Assembly: GCA_964592645.1 (NCBI GenBank)
Contig: CAZQFV010000005.1
Span: 62,001 to 126,000, forward strand
DNA: 64,000 nucleotides
Reading direction: 5' to 3'
Source: CAZQFV01 sp964592645
Lineage (GTDB): Bacteria > Chloroflexota > Chloroflexia > DTKN01
How positions within the stretch are numbered: position 1 is the stretch's first letter; each line of letters begins with the position of its first letter. The position numbers were made by a program, and so were the translations under genes. A model generated the notes under the pieces. It was given only the letters and a program-made list of their open reading frames with translations, was not told where the DNA came from and did not search any database. This document shows, piece by piece, positions 1 to 8,174 of this stretch.

Positions 1-2802
1 GTAGTAGCCGCCGGCGGGAATCACCCCGGCCAGGGAGATCGCCGGCACGCCGTCCGCCGCGTTCAGCGTCCAGCCGGATAGGTCCACGTCGACGCCGCCG
101 GCGTTGTACAGCTCGATCCACTCGTCGGCGGTGCTGGCCCCGGTCCCGCTCCAGGCCACCTCGTTGATCACCACGTGGCCGGTATTGGCCGGCAGGATGT
201 CCGTGTCCCAGGAGGCGCCGTTGTTGCCCAGGTTCGGTTCCGCCGCGGCGGTCGCGGCGAGCAGGAGGTTGGTGACCGTGCCGGTGGCCGTGGGCGCGAC
301 CTGGCCGTAGAGGTCGATCGCCACCGAGGCGCCGGCGGCCAGGGTGCCCAGCCTCCAGACGATATCCCGTCCCGACTGCGTGGCCGTGTAGGAGCTGGAG
401 AGGAAAAGGACGCCGGCCGGCAGGGTATCGGTGAGTACCGCATCCGGGGCCTCCAGGGCGCCGATGTTGCGGACCTCCAGGGCGTACTGCACCAGGCCGC
501 CCACGCGGGCCGTGGCCGGGCCGGCCTTGGACACCGCCAGGTCGGGCGCGGAGACCTGCACCAGGGTGTCGACCCAGGCCAGGTTGTTGCTCATGTTGAC
601 CTCGGTGACGGCGGTGGTGGCATAGACCTGGTTGCGCAGCGTGCCGGAGGCCGTCGGGGCGACGGTGCCGGTGACGAGCCAGGTCTCTGGCGCGGCCGGG
701 GCCAGGCTCCCGGCGTCCCAGATCAGGAGGGTGCCGGCCTGGGTGAAGGGAAAGGGGCTGCTCTGGGCGACAAAGAACACGCCGGCCGGCAGGGTGTCGG
801 TGATCCGGACGGAGGTGGCGGCGATGTTGCCGGCGTTGGCGATCGTCAGGGTGTAGGCGATGGGGTCGCCGGGCGAGACCGCGGACGGGCCGGACTTGCC
901 CATCGCCAGGTCGGCGGACGACGGGGGCGGCAGCGAGGCCGAGTTGCGCGCCTTGGGAGTGCCGTTGATGGGGCCGCCCTGGGCGTTATGGCCGTTGCGG
1001 GTGACCATGTCGTTGCTGGCCCAGTTGGCGTCGCTATCGGGCAGGGTGCAATCGATGCGCTCCATCGACTGGTAGTTGGGCGAAGCCGTCCCGGCCGGCC
1101 ATTCGCCTCCGTCGCCGTTGGCCGTGTCCACGGCGCTGCCCCCGGCGTCGCGCAGCGTCAGCGTTTCCCCGGCATTGCCCAGCGCGCCGGTATAGATCTG
1201 GTCGGCCGGAATGTCGTCCACGGTGGTGTCGTCGGTGCGCTCCAGGAGAAAGTAGCCGTGCGCCGGGATCGTGCCGACGAGGGCGATATTGGGGCTGCCG
1301 TCGCCGGAGACCAGGGTCCAGCCGCTCAGGTTGACCGCGTTGGCCGTAGGGTTGTACAGCTCGATCCACTCGTCCGCGTCGAGCGGGGAGGGCCCCGTGC
1401 CCCCCCAGGCCACCTCGTTGATCACCACGTAGCCCTCGCCGGGGATGGAAACGGACGTCCGCCAGGAAGCCGTGTTGTCCGACAGGTTGGCCTCTGCGGC
1501 CGTGGTCGAGGCCGTGACGACGTTGGTCAGGGTGCCCGTGGCCGTGGGCCGGACGGCGCCGTAGAGGGTGATGAGGGCCTGGGTGCCCGGGGGGAGATCG
1601 CCCACGGTCCAGACGAGGGTGTTGGGAGCCGGCTGGAGGTCGGGGAAAGGAAGGGCCGTGACAAAGGCCACGCCGGCCGGCAGGGTGTCGGTGACGCGCA
1701 CGGCCGTGGCCGGGAGCGCGCCGGCGCTGCTGATGACCAGGGTATAGGTCACGGGGCTATCGGGCGCGGCCGTGGCCGGGCCGGCCTTGTGCGCGACGAG
1801 ATTGGCATATTCCCCCAGCACCAGGGTATAGGCCCACGCCGCATTGTTCGTGGTCGTGACCTCGGGCGACGCGGAGGCGATCCGCGCCTCGTTGGCCAGG
1901 GTGCCGGTCGCCGTCAGGGCGATATGGCCGGTGAGGGTAATGATCGGGGTGGTGAGGGTATAGGGGACCGCGTCGAGGCTCCAGACGATGACGCCGGGCG
2001 TGGGCTCGGCGTAGGGGTAAGGGCTGACCTGGGAGACGAAAGAGACGCCGGCCGGCAGGGTGTCGGTGACGACCCCCGCCGCCCCCGCCAGGTTGCCCCA
2101 GTTGCCCAGGCGCAGCCCGTAGACGATGTCGCTGCCGGCGGAGGCCTGCGTTGGGGCGCTCTTGGCGATCAAGAGGTCGGCGGCCGGCGAGGAGGCCGAG
2201 TTGCGCAGCTTGGGCGTGCCGTTGAGGGGGGCCCCGTTGGCGGCGTGCCCGTTGCGGATCGCCGTAGTATTGCTGGCCCAGTTGGCGTCGGCATCGGGGG
2301 CGAGGGGATCGACACGTTCCATCGACTGGAAGTTGGGGGAAGTCGTGCCGGCCGGCCAGGCCCCCCCGTCGCCGTTGGCCGTGTCGATGATATTGTCGGC
2401 CGCGTCGCGGAGCGTCAGCGCCTCGCCGGTGTTGCCCAGCCCGGTGCCGAAGCTGCCGATCCAATCGGCCGGGATGTCGATGATCGTGGTGTCGTCGGTG
2501 CGCTCCAGGAGGTAGTAGCCGTGCGCCGGGATCGAGCCGCTGAGCGTGATGGACGGCGCGCCGTCCGCCGCGGTCAGCGTCCATCCGGTCAGGTCGATCG
2601 CGCCGTCCGTATTGTTGTACAGCTCGATCCACTCGTCCGCCGTGGAGGCCGGCGTCCCGGCCCAGCCGATCTCGTTGATGACCACGTCGCGCGGCGCGGC
2701 CGCGGGGGCGCGGGACGGGACGGCGGCCAGGAGCGGCACGTTGGGGAAGAGGAGCAGGGCGAGGAGCAAGAGCACCATAGGCCGGCTGCTGGCAACTTTC
2801 AT
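1..2802 (-). CDS. Large secreted DUF11 / lamin-tail-domain protein (3' end outside window)
   Basis: This frame is open from the ATG at 2802 to the window edge (934 codons, no stop), so the C-terminus is missing. A GGAGG lies 7 nt before the ATG. The N-terminus is a signal peptide with a Leu-rich core and an Ala-rich end. Modules then alternate. Lamin-tail-like units opening with VVINE and carrying DEWIELYN are at about residues 38-165, 460-582 and 876 onward. DUF11-type units with the TDTLPAGV motif are at about 206-300, 333-435, 628-738 and 751-850. Such modules are usual in exported surface or matrix proteins of Chloroflexota. No catalytic domain is visible in this part. The ligand and anchoring are unknown because the C-terminus is absent. 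A long open frame on the opposite strand (175-3063) has no domain logic and is a shadow. Confidence 0.88.
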   Translation of the reverse strand, partial: MKVASSRPMVLLLLALLLFPNVPLLAAVPSRAPAAAPRDVVINEIGWAGTPASTADEWIELYNNTDGAIDLTGWTLTAADGAPSITLSGSIPAHGYYLLERTDDTTIIDIPADWIGSFGTGLGNTGEALTLRDAADNIIDTANGDGGAWPAGTTSPNFQSMERVDPLAPDADANWASNTTAIRNGHAANGAPLNGTPKLRNSASSPAADLLIAKSAPTQASAGSDIVYGLRLGNWGNLAGAAGVVTDTLPAGVSFVSQVSPYPYAEPTPGVIVWSLDAVPYTLTTPIITLTGHIALTATGTLANEARIASASPEVTTTNNAAWAYTLVLGEYANLVAHKAGPATAAPDSPVTYTLVISSAGALPATAVRVTDTLPAGVAFVTALPFPDLQPAPNTLVWTVGDLPPGTQALITLYGAVRPTATGTLTNVVTASTTAAEANLSDNTASWRTSVSIPGEGYVVINEVAWGGTGPSPLDADEWIELYNPTANAVNLSGWTLVSGDGSPNIALVGTIPAHGYFLLERTDDTTVDDIPADQIYTGALGNAGETLTLRDAGGSAVDTANGDGGEWPAGTASPNYQSMERIDCTLPDSDANWASNDMVTRNGHNAQGGPINGTPKARNSASLPPPSSADLAMGKSGPSAVSPGDPIAYTLTIANAGNIAATSVRITDTLPAGVFFVAQSSPFPFTQAGTLLIWDAGSLAPAAPETWLVTGTVAPTASGTLRNQVYATTAVTEVNMSNNLAWVDTLVQVSAPDLAVSKAGPATARVGGLVQYALEVRNIGALEAPDAVLTDTLPAGVLFLSSSYTATQSGRDIVWRLGTLAAGASVAIDLYGQVAPTATGTVTNLLLAATAAAEPNLGNNGASWDTDILPANTGHVVINEVAWSGTGASTADEWIELYNAGGVDVDLSGWTLNAADGVPAISLAGVIPAGGYY

Positions 2803-2833
2803 CGTCGTACCTCCATCAAGTGGGGGCGGGAAA

Positions 2834-2871
2834 AGGGCAAGGAGCAAAGCAAGCCCTTGGCTCCTTGCAGC
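2834..2871 (-). terminator. Intercistronic hairpin between the hydrolase and the DUF11 gene
   Basis: CAAGGAGC at 2838-2845 pairs with GCTCCTTG at 2860-2867. The stem can be lengthened with AGGG and CCCT after a small bulge. It sits in the 70-bp gap after the stop of the upstream minus-strand gene. There is no U-tract, so it may be a processing or attenuation element and not a full terminator. Confidence 0.35.
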
Positions 2872-2872
2872 C

Positions 2873-3898
2873 CTACGAAACTTCCACCTCTTCCCCCTCG
2901 GCCACCATATCGCCCTGCCGCAGCTTCTCCATCGGCTCGGGCCGGCGCCCGAAGCGCTGGCGTATGTACATCCCGCCCAAGACGGCCCACGGCAGGCCCA
3001 GGGCCAGCAGCAGATAGGGCACGGTGGGCAGGAGCGGTTTGGAGGAGAAGCGGTCCAGGTTGAAGAGGGTCAACGCCACGGCCGTCCAGACGGTCAGGAA
3101 GTTGGGGATGGCGTCGCCCGATCGCACCAGGTGCAGGCCGGGCATGCGCGCCTTGGTCAAGGGCCAGAAGAGGTTGCTGCCCATGTAACCCAGTTGGTCC
3201 TCGATCACATGGCCGGCAAAGCCCAGGGCAAAGAGCAAGCCCCCCCATAGTCCTGTCTGCCAGCCGGCCAGGAGGCCGACCAGCGCCCCGGCGATCAGCC
3301 CGCCCAGAGCGGCTATGGGGAAGGAGTGCGACCAGCGGCGGTGCCAGTCGAGGAAATGCACATGCACCGCGCCGCCCTTCCGCTCAAAGGCGAAGGAAGG
3401 CCCGCTGAAGATGTCCACCTTGTTCTCGGCATCGTAGGTGTGCACCATAGGCACGCCCACCTGGACGCGGGCCTCGTTCCGGCCTTCCGGTTCGCTGCCG
3501 GGGTAGGGCACCTGGCCGGTGTTCACCAGGGGGCCGATGCGCACGATCACCTCGCTCTGCTGCGGGTTGAAGCGCACTACGTACTGGCGCCAGAGGTCGG
3601 GCCCTATGCGCATCGTGTGTAGCATGATGTTGCGCCGCTTGCCCGTCTCGTAGGCCGCGCGCATGGCCGCGGCGATGCGTTCGGCGATCTCTTGGGGATC
3701 GGGATGGGTCGGGTCGGGGTCGACCTCGTCGTCGTAGCGTTCAAAGTAGCGGGCGAACTTGAAATCGAGGGTGTCGGGCAGGATGCCGCCGATGCCCCCC
3801 AGGACGGGGAGCACGCCGCCGGCCGCGCCCTGCTGCACGACGTAGGGGAAGAAGGTGGCGATAGCCACCCCCGAGGCAAAGTGGGTGATGCCTTTCAT
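2873..3898 (-). CDS. YdjM-like membrane-bound metal-dependent hydrolase
   Basis: The 341-residue protein has the motif set of the YdjM/DUF457 integral-membrane hydrolase family. These are THFASG at the N-terminus, LPDTLD near residue 45, an HRRWSHS motif in the middle, and GHVIEDQLG followed by a tryptophan/proline-rich segment. His and Asp residues in these motifs are the presumed metal ligands. Several hydrophobic helices occupy the second half, after a soluble insert of about 130 residues that is longer than in small family members. I chose the ATG at 3898: a GGAGG precedes it, and the longer frame starting at 3943 would begin upstream of the promoter -10 box at 3932-3937. The substrate is unknown for the family. 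Confidence 0.78.
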   Translation of the reverse strand: MKGITHFASGVAIATFFPYVVQQGAAGGVLPVLGGIGGILPDTLDFKFARYFERYDDEVDPDPTHPDPQEIAERIAAAMRAAYETGKRRNIMLHTMRIGPDLWRQYVVRFNPQQSEVIVRIGPLVNTGQVPYPGSEPEGRNEARVQVGVPMVHTYDAENKVDIFSGPSFAFERKGGAVHVHFLDWHRRWSHSFPIAALGGLIAGALVGLLAGWQTGLWGGLLFALGFAGHVIEDQLGYMGSNLFWPLTKARMPGLHLVRSGDAIPNFLTVWTAVALTLFNLDRFSSKPLLPTVPYLLLALGLPWAVLGGMYIRQRFGRRPEPMEKLRQGDMVAEGEEVEVS

Positions 3899-3931
3899 CG
3901 GTCTCCTCCGGGATCTTGTCAGCGCAGCGCC

Positions 3932-3960
3932 ATCGTACCACAAGCGCCGCCCAACGTCAA
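3932..3960 (-). promoter_or_regulatory. Sigma70-type promoter for the YdjM-like gene
   Basis: TTGACG (3960-3955), a 17-bp spacer and TACGAT (3937-3932), with a TG extension before the -10. The expected start of transcription near 3925 agrees with translation from 3898. Confidence 0.7.
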
Positions 3961-4021
3961 GGATAAGTTGGTGCGTTTTGACGCCTCACGACGGTGGTTT
4001 ATGACCGATTTTCGAGCAAGT

Positions 4022-4050
4022 TTGACGGGCGCGGCCCCCTCTGGTACAAT
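4022..4050 (+). promoter_or_regulatory. Sigma70-type promoter for the Cys-rich protein gene
   Basis: TTGACG at 4022-4027, a 17-bp spacer, TACAAT at 4045-4050. It lies 45 bp upstream of the ATG at 4095. Confidence 0.75.
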
Positions 4051-4094
4051 GCAGCAGCGCACCTGATGTCCCTATTTCTCGAACGGAGGGTGTA

Positions 4095-5084
4095 ATGGCC
4101 GCCCAAGCCGCTTCCCTAGCTCCCTGTGTCTACCGCCGCATCCAGCGCGGGCAGACCTTTTGCTCCCGCGCCACGGACGAGTTCGACCAGATCGTCTCGC
4201 CCGGAACCTGCGCGCGCTGCCCCGTGCCGGGCTGGCTGGCGGCCGGCGTCTGCCAGCACCTCGATGTCGGCACCGAGGTGGGGCGCAACCTGGGCGCGGA
4301 GAGCCCGCGCGTCTACACCGCCTGCCGTTTCTTCGGCGTGCGGCTGGAGGGGCTGGAACGGTGCCGCACCTGCCCCCAGTTCGCTCCCTGGGACGGCAAG
4401 TCCCAGGAAGAGCTCCCCGAAGAGCAGATATTGGCCCGGTCGATCCCGGGCGAGGCGCTCGAGCAGGCCATACGCCAGGCGCTGGACCGGCATGTGGAAA
4501 GGGAACGCATCCGCATGATGGGCCAGTGTTTCCGCGCCGCCGCCACGAGCTGCCTGCGCTCTCCGCAGTTCGTGCCCAACTGGGTCCTGGTCGTCCCTCC
4601 ACCGTCGCTGCGCTCCAACGATGGGTACCGCGGCCTGGTCGGCGAGGTCCTGAAGGGCGGCGAACGGGAGGGGTTCATCTTCAACGCCGCCCTGCGCGAT
4701 GTCGATACGCTGTGTGACCTCTGTCTGACCGTCCAGCAGTGCGCGCGCGCGGTGATCGACCTGAGCGAATGGGACACGGCCGCGCTCTTTGCGCTGGGGC
4801 TGGCCGGTGGGCTGGGCCGGCCCATCCTGATGATCCGCGGGCGCGACGCCACCCCGCCCTTTGTGCCTCAGGGGCTCCCGGTCTATGAGTACGGCACCGG
4901 GGATGAACTGGCCATGCTCCTGATCCAGGGGCTGGGGCTGAAGATGCGGCCGCCGAGCGGAGAAGGGGAGGGCCGGCCGGCCGAGGAAGCCGCGCCCGGC
5001 GCGGGGGGCGCGGCCCCGGAAACGGCGGCGAACGCCGGGCCGGAGGCGCCGCGCAAGGGCCGCAAGAAGACGGCCCAGGGCTGA
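4095..5084 (+). CDS. Cysteine-rich protein of unknown function
   Basis: This is a 329-residue soluble protein that I do not recognise. The ATG has a GGAGG five bases upstream. The first 93 residues contain eight cysteines (11, 23, 39, 42, 53, 77, 90, 93), including two CxxC pairs. This suggests a zinc- or cluster-binding region. Residues of roughly 155-285 look like an alpha/beta domain, with a VVPPPS strand, an NAALRDVDTLCDLC segment and a hydrophobic GRPILMIRGRD strand. This may be a nucleotide-binding or TIR/deoxyribosyltransferase-like fold, but that is only an inference from hydrophobic pattern. The last 40 residues are a Gly/Ala/Glu-rich tail ending in lysines. It has its own promoter and converges on the next gene with a 1-bp gap. 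Confidence 0.75.
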   Translation: MAAQAASLAPCVYRRIQRGQTFCSRATDEFDQIVSPGTCARCPVPGWLAAGVCQHLDVGTEVGRNLGAESPRVYTACRFFGVRLEGLERCRTCPQFAPWDGKSQEELPEEQILARSIPGEALEQAIRQALDRHVERERIRMMGQCFRAAATSCLRSPQFVPNWVLVVPPPSLRSNDGYRGLVGEVLKGGEREGFIFNAALRDVDTLCDLCLTVQQCARAVIDLSEWDTAALFALGLAGGLGRPILMIRGRDATPPFVPQGLPVYEYGTGDELAMLLIQGLGLKMRPPSGEGEGRPAEEAAPGAGGAAPETAANAGPEAPRKGRKKTAQG

Positions 5085-5085
5085 G

Positions 5086-5970
5086 CTAGCGCTCCGTCTT
5101 CACCCAGACCTTTTCCCCATCCGTCGTCACCTCCACCGTGCCCTGGCGGTCGGTGCGGTAGAGGGCGCACCCGGCCGCCCGCACCATCTCCAGGATGCGG
5201 GCGTCGGACCCCTCGTAGCGGGCCGTGCCGGCCGAGACGACGGCCAGGGTTGGGCTCACGGCCTGCAGGAAGCGCCCGTCCAGGGAGCGCTCCTCCCCCT
5301 GCCGGGGGAGCAACAGCAGGGTGCTGGCGAGCGGCGCGCCGCCGTCCAGCAGGGCCGACTGGCCGGCCGGCCCGGCCGCCGTGGGCAGCAGGGCGCGGAA
5401 GCCGCCGTACGACAGCCGCAGGACCAGGGCATCGTCGCGCCCTCCGGCGGCCGTGCCGGGCAGCGGGGCGGCGCCCGGAAAGAGCACCTCGATGATCAGC
5501 CCATCGCCCAGGTCCAGCCGGGCCCCCTGTTGCAGCGGCGCGGCCGCCGCCCCGGCCCGCTCCAACCCGCGCAGCCAGCGCGCGTAGCCCTCGCCCCCGC
5601 GCGGGCGGCCGGGCCGGCCGGCCGCCCGCGGGCGGTAGCGTTCCACCGCCGCCACCGGGCCGGCCAGCCGCTCGGGCGCCGTCTCGGTCAGCAGCACCAG
5701 GTCCAGCTCGCGCTGCCAGAAGGGCAGGCGCCGCCCCAACGCCGTGAGCAGCGCCGCCGCATCCGGCCCGCCGTCGATCAGCACGGCGCGCCCGGAGGGC
5801 GAGACGACCAGCACGGCGTTGCCCTGGCCCACGGGGAAGAAGAAGAGGTGCAGATAGCCGTCGGGCCGGCCCTGCAGCAGGGCCGCGATGGCCAGGGCCA
5901 GCAGCAGCCCCGGCCCGGCCAGCCGCCAGAAGAGAGGGATCTTTTTCCAGGTCTGCCCAACCCATCCCAT
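5086..5970 (-). CDS. ComEC-type metallo-beta-lactamase-like protein lacking the metal motif
   Basis: The 294-residue protein starts with one membrane helix (about residues 8-32). A domain resembling the extracytoplasmic metallo-beta-lactamase part of ComEC/Rec2 follows, with a VGQGNAVLV strand and VLIDGG turn at about residues 47-70. The expected HxHxDH zinc motif is absent. The corresponding stretch reads LLTETAPERLAGPVAAV, so hydrolytic activity is doubtful. I start it at the ATG at 5970 (GGAGG six bases upstream). The frame is open back to 6006, but that codon overlaps the -10 box. It is the last gene of the cmk-plsC run, but it also has its own promoter inside the end of plsC. Binding of DNA or another ligand without catalysis is a possible role. 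Confidence 0.72.
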   Translation of the reverse strand: MGWVGQTWKKIPLFWRLAGPGLLLALAIAALLQGRPDGYLHLFFFPVGQGNAVLVVSPSGRAVLIDGGPDAAALLTALGRRLPFWQRELDLVLLTETAPERLAGPVAAVERYRPRAAGRPGRPRGGEGYARWLRGLERAGAAAAPLQQGARLDLGDGLIIEVLFPGAAPLPGTAAGGRDDALVLRLSYGGFRALLPTAAGPAGQSALLDGGAPLASTLLLLPRQGEERSLDGRFLQAVSPTLAVVSAGTARYEGSDARILEMVRAAGCALYRTDRQGTVEVTTDGEKVWVKTER

Positions 5971-5996
5971 CCCCGGCCTCCCCAAGAACTGGAAAA

Positions 5997-6025
5997 AGTA
6001 TACCACGCTATCCGCTTGTTGTCAA
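5997..6025 (-). promoter_or_regulatory. Near-consensus sigma70 promoter inside the 3' end of plsC
   Basis: TTGACA (6025-6020), exactly 17 bp, TATACT (6002-5997). The -35 box lies within the last codons of plsC, so the downstream metallo-beta-lactamase-like gene can be transcribed independently. Confidence 0.8.
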
Positions 6026-6682
6026 TAGTTGTCCCTCGGGCAGCGCCCACTGCCCGGCATAGACCCCGCGGTACTCCGGCGGCAGGAGCGCGGCGATACG
6101 GCGCATGATGCGCTCGGTGAGCGCCTCCATCTCCCGGCGGTCGAGCCGCCCGCTGACGCGCTCGACCTGGAAGGGGTCGCCGAAGCGCAGGGTGACCGGG
6201 TTGCGCCGGGGGAAGAACTTGCCTTCCTGCAGGACACGGTGCGTCCCGGTGATGGCCGCCGGCAGGATCGGCACGCCGGTGCGCATGGCCAGGAACGCCG
6301 CCCCGTGGTGGGCCGGCCCCAGGCCGGGCGTGCGGCTGCGCGTGCCCTCCGGGTAGACGCAGACGATCCAGCCGCGTCGGAGCTGCTCCTGGGCGCCCAG
6401 GAGCGCCCGGCGCGAGGCCACCTTGCCCCGGGCCACCGGGATCAGATCCAGCGCCTTGAGCCACGCTCCCATGATCGGCCAGCGAAAGGCCTCCTCCTTG
6501 ACCATGAAGGAAATGCGCCGCTTCAATATGCCGATGGGCACAATCGGATCCATCAGGTTGACATGGTTGCCGACCAGCAGCGCCGGGCCGGTGGGGGGGA
6601 CTTTTTCCGCCCCCTCCACTTCCATCTCCGTAAAGATCCAGAAGAGAAACCGGATCAGCGCGCGCGTCGCTGCATAAATCAT
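6008..6682 (-). CDS. plsC: 1-acyl-sn-glycerol-3-phosphate acyltransferase (PlsC family)
   Basis: The 224-residue protein transfers an acyl chain to lysophosphatidic acid to make phosphatidic acid at the inner face of the membrane. It shows the family signature: NHVNLMD, with the catalytic HX4D pair at His40 and Asp45, and YPEGTRSR (EGTR at 112-115) for glycerol-phosphate binding. An N-terminal hydrophobic stretch (residues 8-18) may anchor it. The start has a GGAGG seven bases upstream. It follows cmk with a 27-bp gap on the same strand. The cmk-plsC pairing is common in bacteria. Specificity for lysophosphatidic acid rather than another lyso-lipid is inferred from the family. Confidence 0.9.
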   Translation of the reverse strand: MIYAATRALIRFLFWIFTEMEVEGAEKVPPTGPALLVGNHVNLMDPIVPIGILKRRISFMVKEEAFRWPIMGAWLKALDLIPVARGKVASRRALLGAQEQLRRGWIVCVYPEGTRSRTPGLGPAHHGAAFLAMRTGVPILPAAITGTHRVLQEGKFFPRRNPVTLRFGDPFQVERVSGRLDRREMEALTERIMRRIAALLPPEYRGVYAGQWALPEGQLLTTSG

Positions 6683-6709
6683 ACGCCCTCCAGGACCCCG
6701 ACGGGGCGA

Positions 6710-7387
6710 TTAGCAGTCGATCAGACCCAAGACGTAGTTTACCTCTTCGTCCACCGTCATTTCGTCGTTGGCCAGGTAGATCGCGTCCGTGGCCGGCCGC
6801 AGGGGAGCCACCGACCGCCCCGAGTCGATGCGGTCGCGGTAGCGGATAATCTCCAGCACCGCTTCGTAGGTCGTCTGGCAGCCCCGGGCCAACATCTCCA
6901 CCAGCCGCCGGCGGGCCCGTTTCTCGGGCGAGGCGTCCAGGTAGATCTTGAGCTCGGCCTCGGGCAGCACAACCGTGCCGATGTCGCGGCCCACCATAAC
7001 CACCTCGCCGCGCAGCCCGATGGCCCGCTGCTGGGCGGTGAGCGCCCGGCGCACGTCGGGATAGGCCGAGACGGGAGAAACCTGGGCATCGACCTCCGGG
7101 CGGCGGATCTCCCAGGTCACGTCCGCCCCATCCACGAGCACATCGTACTGCCGGCCGTCGTCCACGCTCGGCCGGCTCACGTCGATCGCCAGGCGCTCCG
7201 CCAGCGCCGTGACGGCGGGCTCGTCCTCGATGGCGATCCCCCGGCGGAGGGCTTCCCAGGTCACGGCCCGGTACATCACGCCGGTGTCAAAGTAGATGTA
7301 GCCCAAGGCTTGGGCTAGGCGCTCGCCCAGCGTGCTCTTGCCGGCGCTGGCCGGACCGTCGATGGCAATGCTCCGGGGTTTCGGCAT
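6710..7387 (-). CDS. cmk: Cytidylate kinase
   Basis: The 225-residue enzyme phosphorylates CMP and dCMP using ATP. The P-loop GPASAGKST lies at residues 11-19. It is followed by the family's YFDTGVMYRA motif, the VGRDIGTVVLPEA motif around the middle, and the lid-like segment with RYRDRIDSGRSVAPL near the C-terminus. Length is normal for the family. The frame is open to 7447, but ATG 7387 has a GGAG at the right distance and starts directly before the first beta strand, so it is preferred. A promoter lies just upstream. It is the first gene of a run with plsC. Confidence 0.95.
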   Translation of the reverse strand: MPKPRSIAIDGPASAGKSTLGERLAQALGYIYFDTGVMYRAVTWEALRRGIAIEDEPAVTALAERLAIDVSRPSVDDGRQYDVLVDGADVTWEIRRPEVDAQVSPVSAYPDVRRALTAQQRAIGLRGEVVMVGRDIGTVVLPEAELKIYLDASPEKRARRRLVEMLARGCQTTYEAVLEIIRYRDRIDSGRSVAPLRPATDAIYLANDEMTVDEEVNYVLGLIDC

Positions 7388-7418
7388 CTCGACTCCTGCG
7401 CAAGGTTCGTTGTTGGGC

Positions 7419-7447
7419 ATTCTACACGAGAAAGGGCCGGGATGCAA
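7419..7447 (-). promoter_or_regulatory. Sigma70-type promoter for cmk
   Basis: TTGCAT (7447-7442), 17 bp, TAGAAT (7424-7419). Transcription would begin near 7412, upstream of ATG 7387 and downstream of the longer open frame. Confidence 0.65.
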
Positions 7448-7475
7448 ATCCGGCCATGCACAACCCCCCCTCTTC

Positions 7476-7484
7476 TGCTATAAT
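7476..7484 (+). promoter_or_regulatory. Extended -10 promoter for the fatty acid hydroxylase gene
   Basis: TGC followed by TATAAT at 7479-7484. No good -35 box is visible 17 bp upstream, as is usual for extended -10 promoters. It is divergent from the cmk promoter. Confidence 0.6.
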
Positions 7485-7520
7485 ACCCCCACCATATTCC
7501 CAGTTGAGAGGAGGACGTCC

Positions 7521-8159
7521 ATGCCCGCCGTCGAGATCAGCCGCAGCAAAGAACCGATCCGCCTGTTCAAATCCGATTTTCTGGAGTTTTTCAGCCACAT
7601 CAGCCCGGTCACGGTCCTGGTGCTCTGGGCGCCGCTCGCCGTGGCCTTTCTGGCCTGGGCCATCGTCGGCCGGCCGGCCGGTGCCTCCTTCCTCTACATC
7701 CCCCTCTGCTTCGTGGCCGGCCTCTTTCTCTGGACCCTGGCCGAGTACATGCTGCACCGCTTCGTCTTTCACTACCACCCGCGCACGGAGTGGGGCAAGC
7801 GCCTCTCCTTCCTGTTGCACGGGGTGCACCATGCCCAGCCGATGGTCAAGACCCGCCTGGTCATGCCGCCGCCGGTGAGCATCCCCCTGGCCGCGGCCTT
7901 CTACGGCGGCTTCTACCTGCTCCTGGGGGTGGCGCTGGGCGTCCCGCACTGGGTCGCGCCCCTCTTCTCCGGCTTTGTCGTCGGCTACCTCTGCTACGAC
8001 ATGATGCACTACTCCACCCATCACTTTAGGCTGTCCTGGAAGTACTGGCAGACCATGAAGCGCTACCACATGCACCATCACGTCCAGACGCCGGACAAGC
8101 GCTTCGGCGTCAGCTCCCCGGTGTGGGACATCGTCTTTGGCACCCGGCCGGCAGAGTAG
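7521..8159 (+). CDS. Fatty acid hydroxylase / sterol desaturase family membrane protein
   Basis: The 212-residue integral membrane protein has the His clusters of the di-iron hydroxylase family. They are EYMLHRFVFHYH at about residues 75-86, HGVHHAQP at about 99-106, HYSTHHF at about 163-169 and YHMHHH at about 183-188. The C-terminus has the usual GVSSPVWDIVFGT. Two hydrophobic segments precede the first His box. The enzyme would hydroxylate an acyl chain or isoprenoid in the membrane using O2, which suggests at least some contact with oxygen. The start has a GAGGAGG upstream. It stands alone and converges on the next gene. Confidence 0.87.
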   Translation: MPAVEISRSKEPIRLFKSDFLEFFSHISPVTVLVLWAPLAVAFLAWAIVGRPAGASFLYIPLCFVAGLFLWTLAEYMLHRFVFHYHPRTEWGKRLSFLLHGVHHAQPMVKTRLVMPPPVSIPLAAAFYGGFYLLLGVALGVPHWVAPLFSGFVVGYLCYDMMHYSTHHFRLSWKYWQTMKRYHMHHHVQTPDKRFGVSSPVWDIVFGTRPAE

Positions 8160-8174
8160 AGAGGTCTCTCGCGC

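Noticed and set aside
175..3063. 962-residue open frame on the plus strand
   Set aside because: It is antisense to a clear DUF11/lamin-tail protein, is rich in Gly/Arg/Val/Asp without domains, and has no ribosome site; a high-GC shadow frame.
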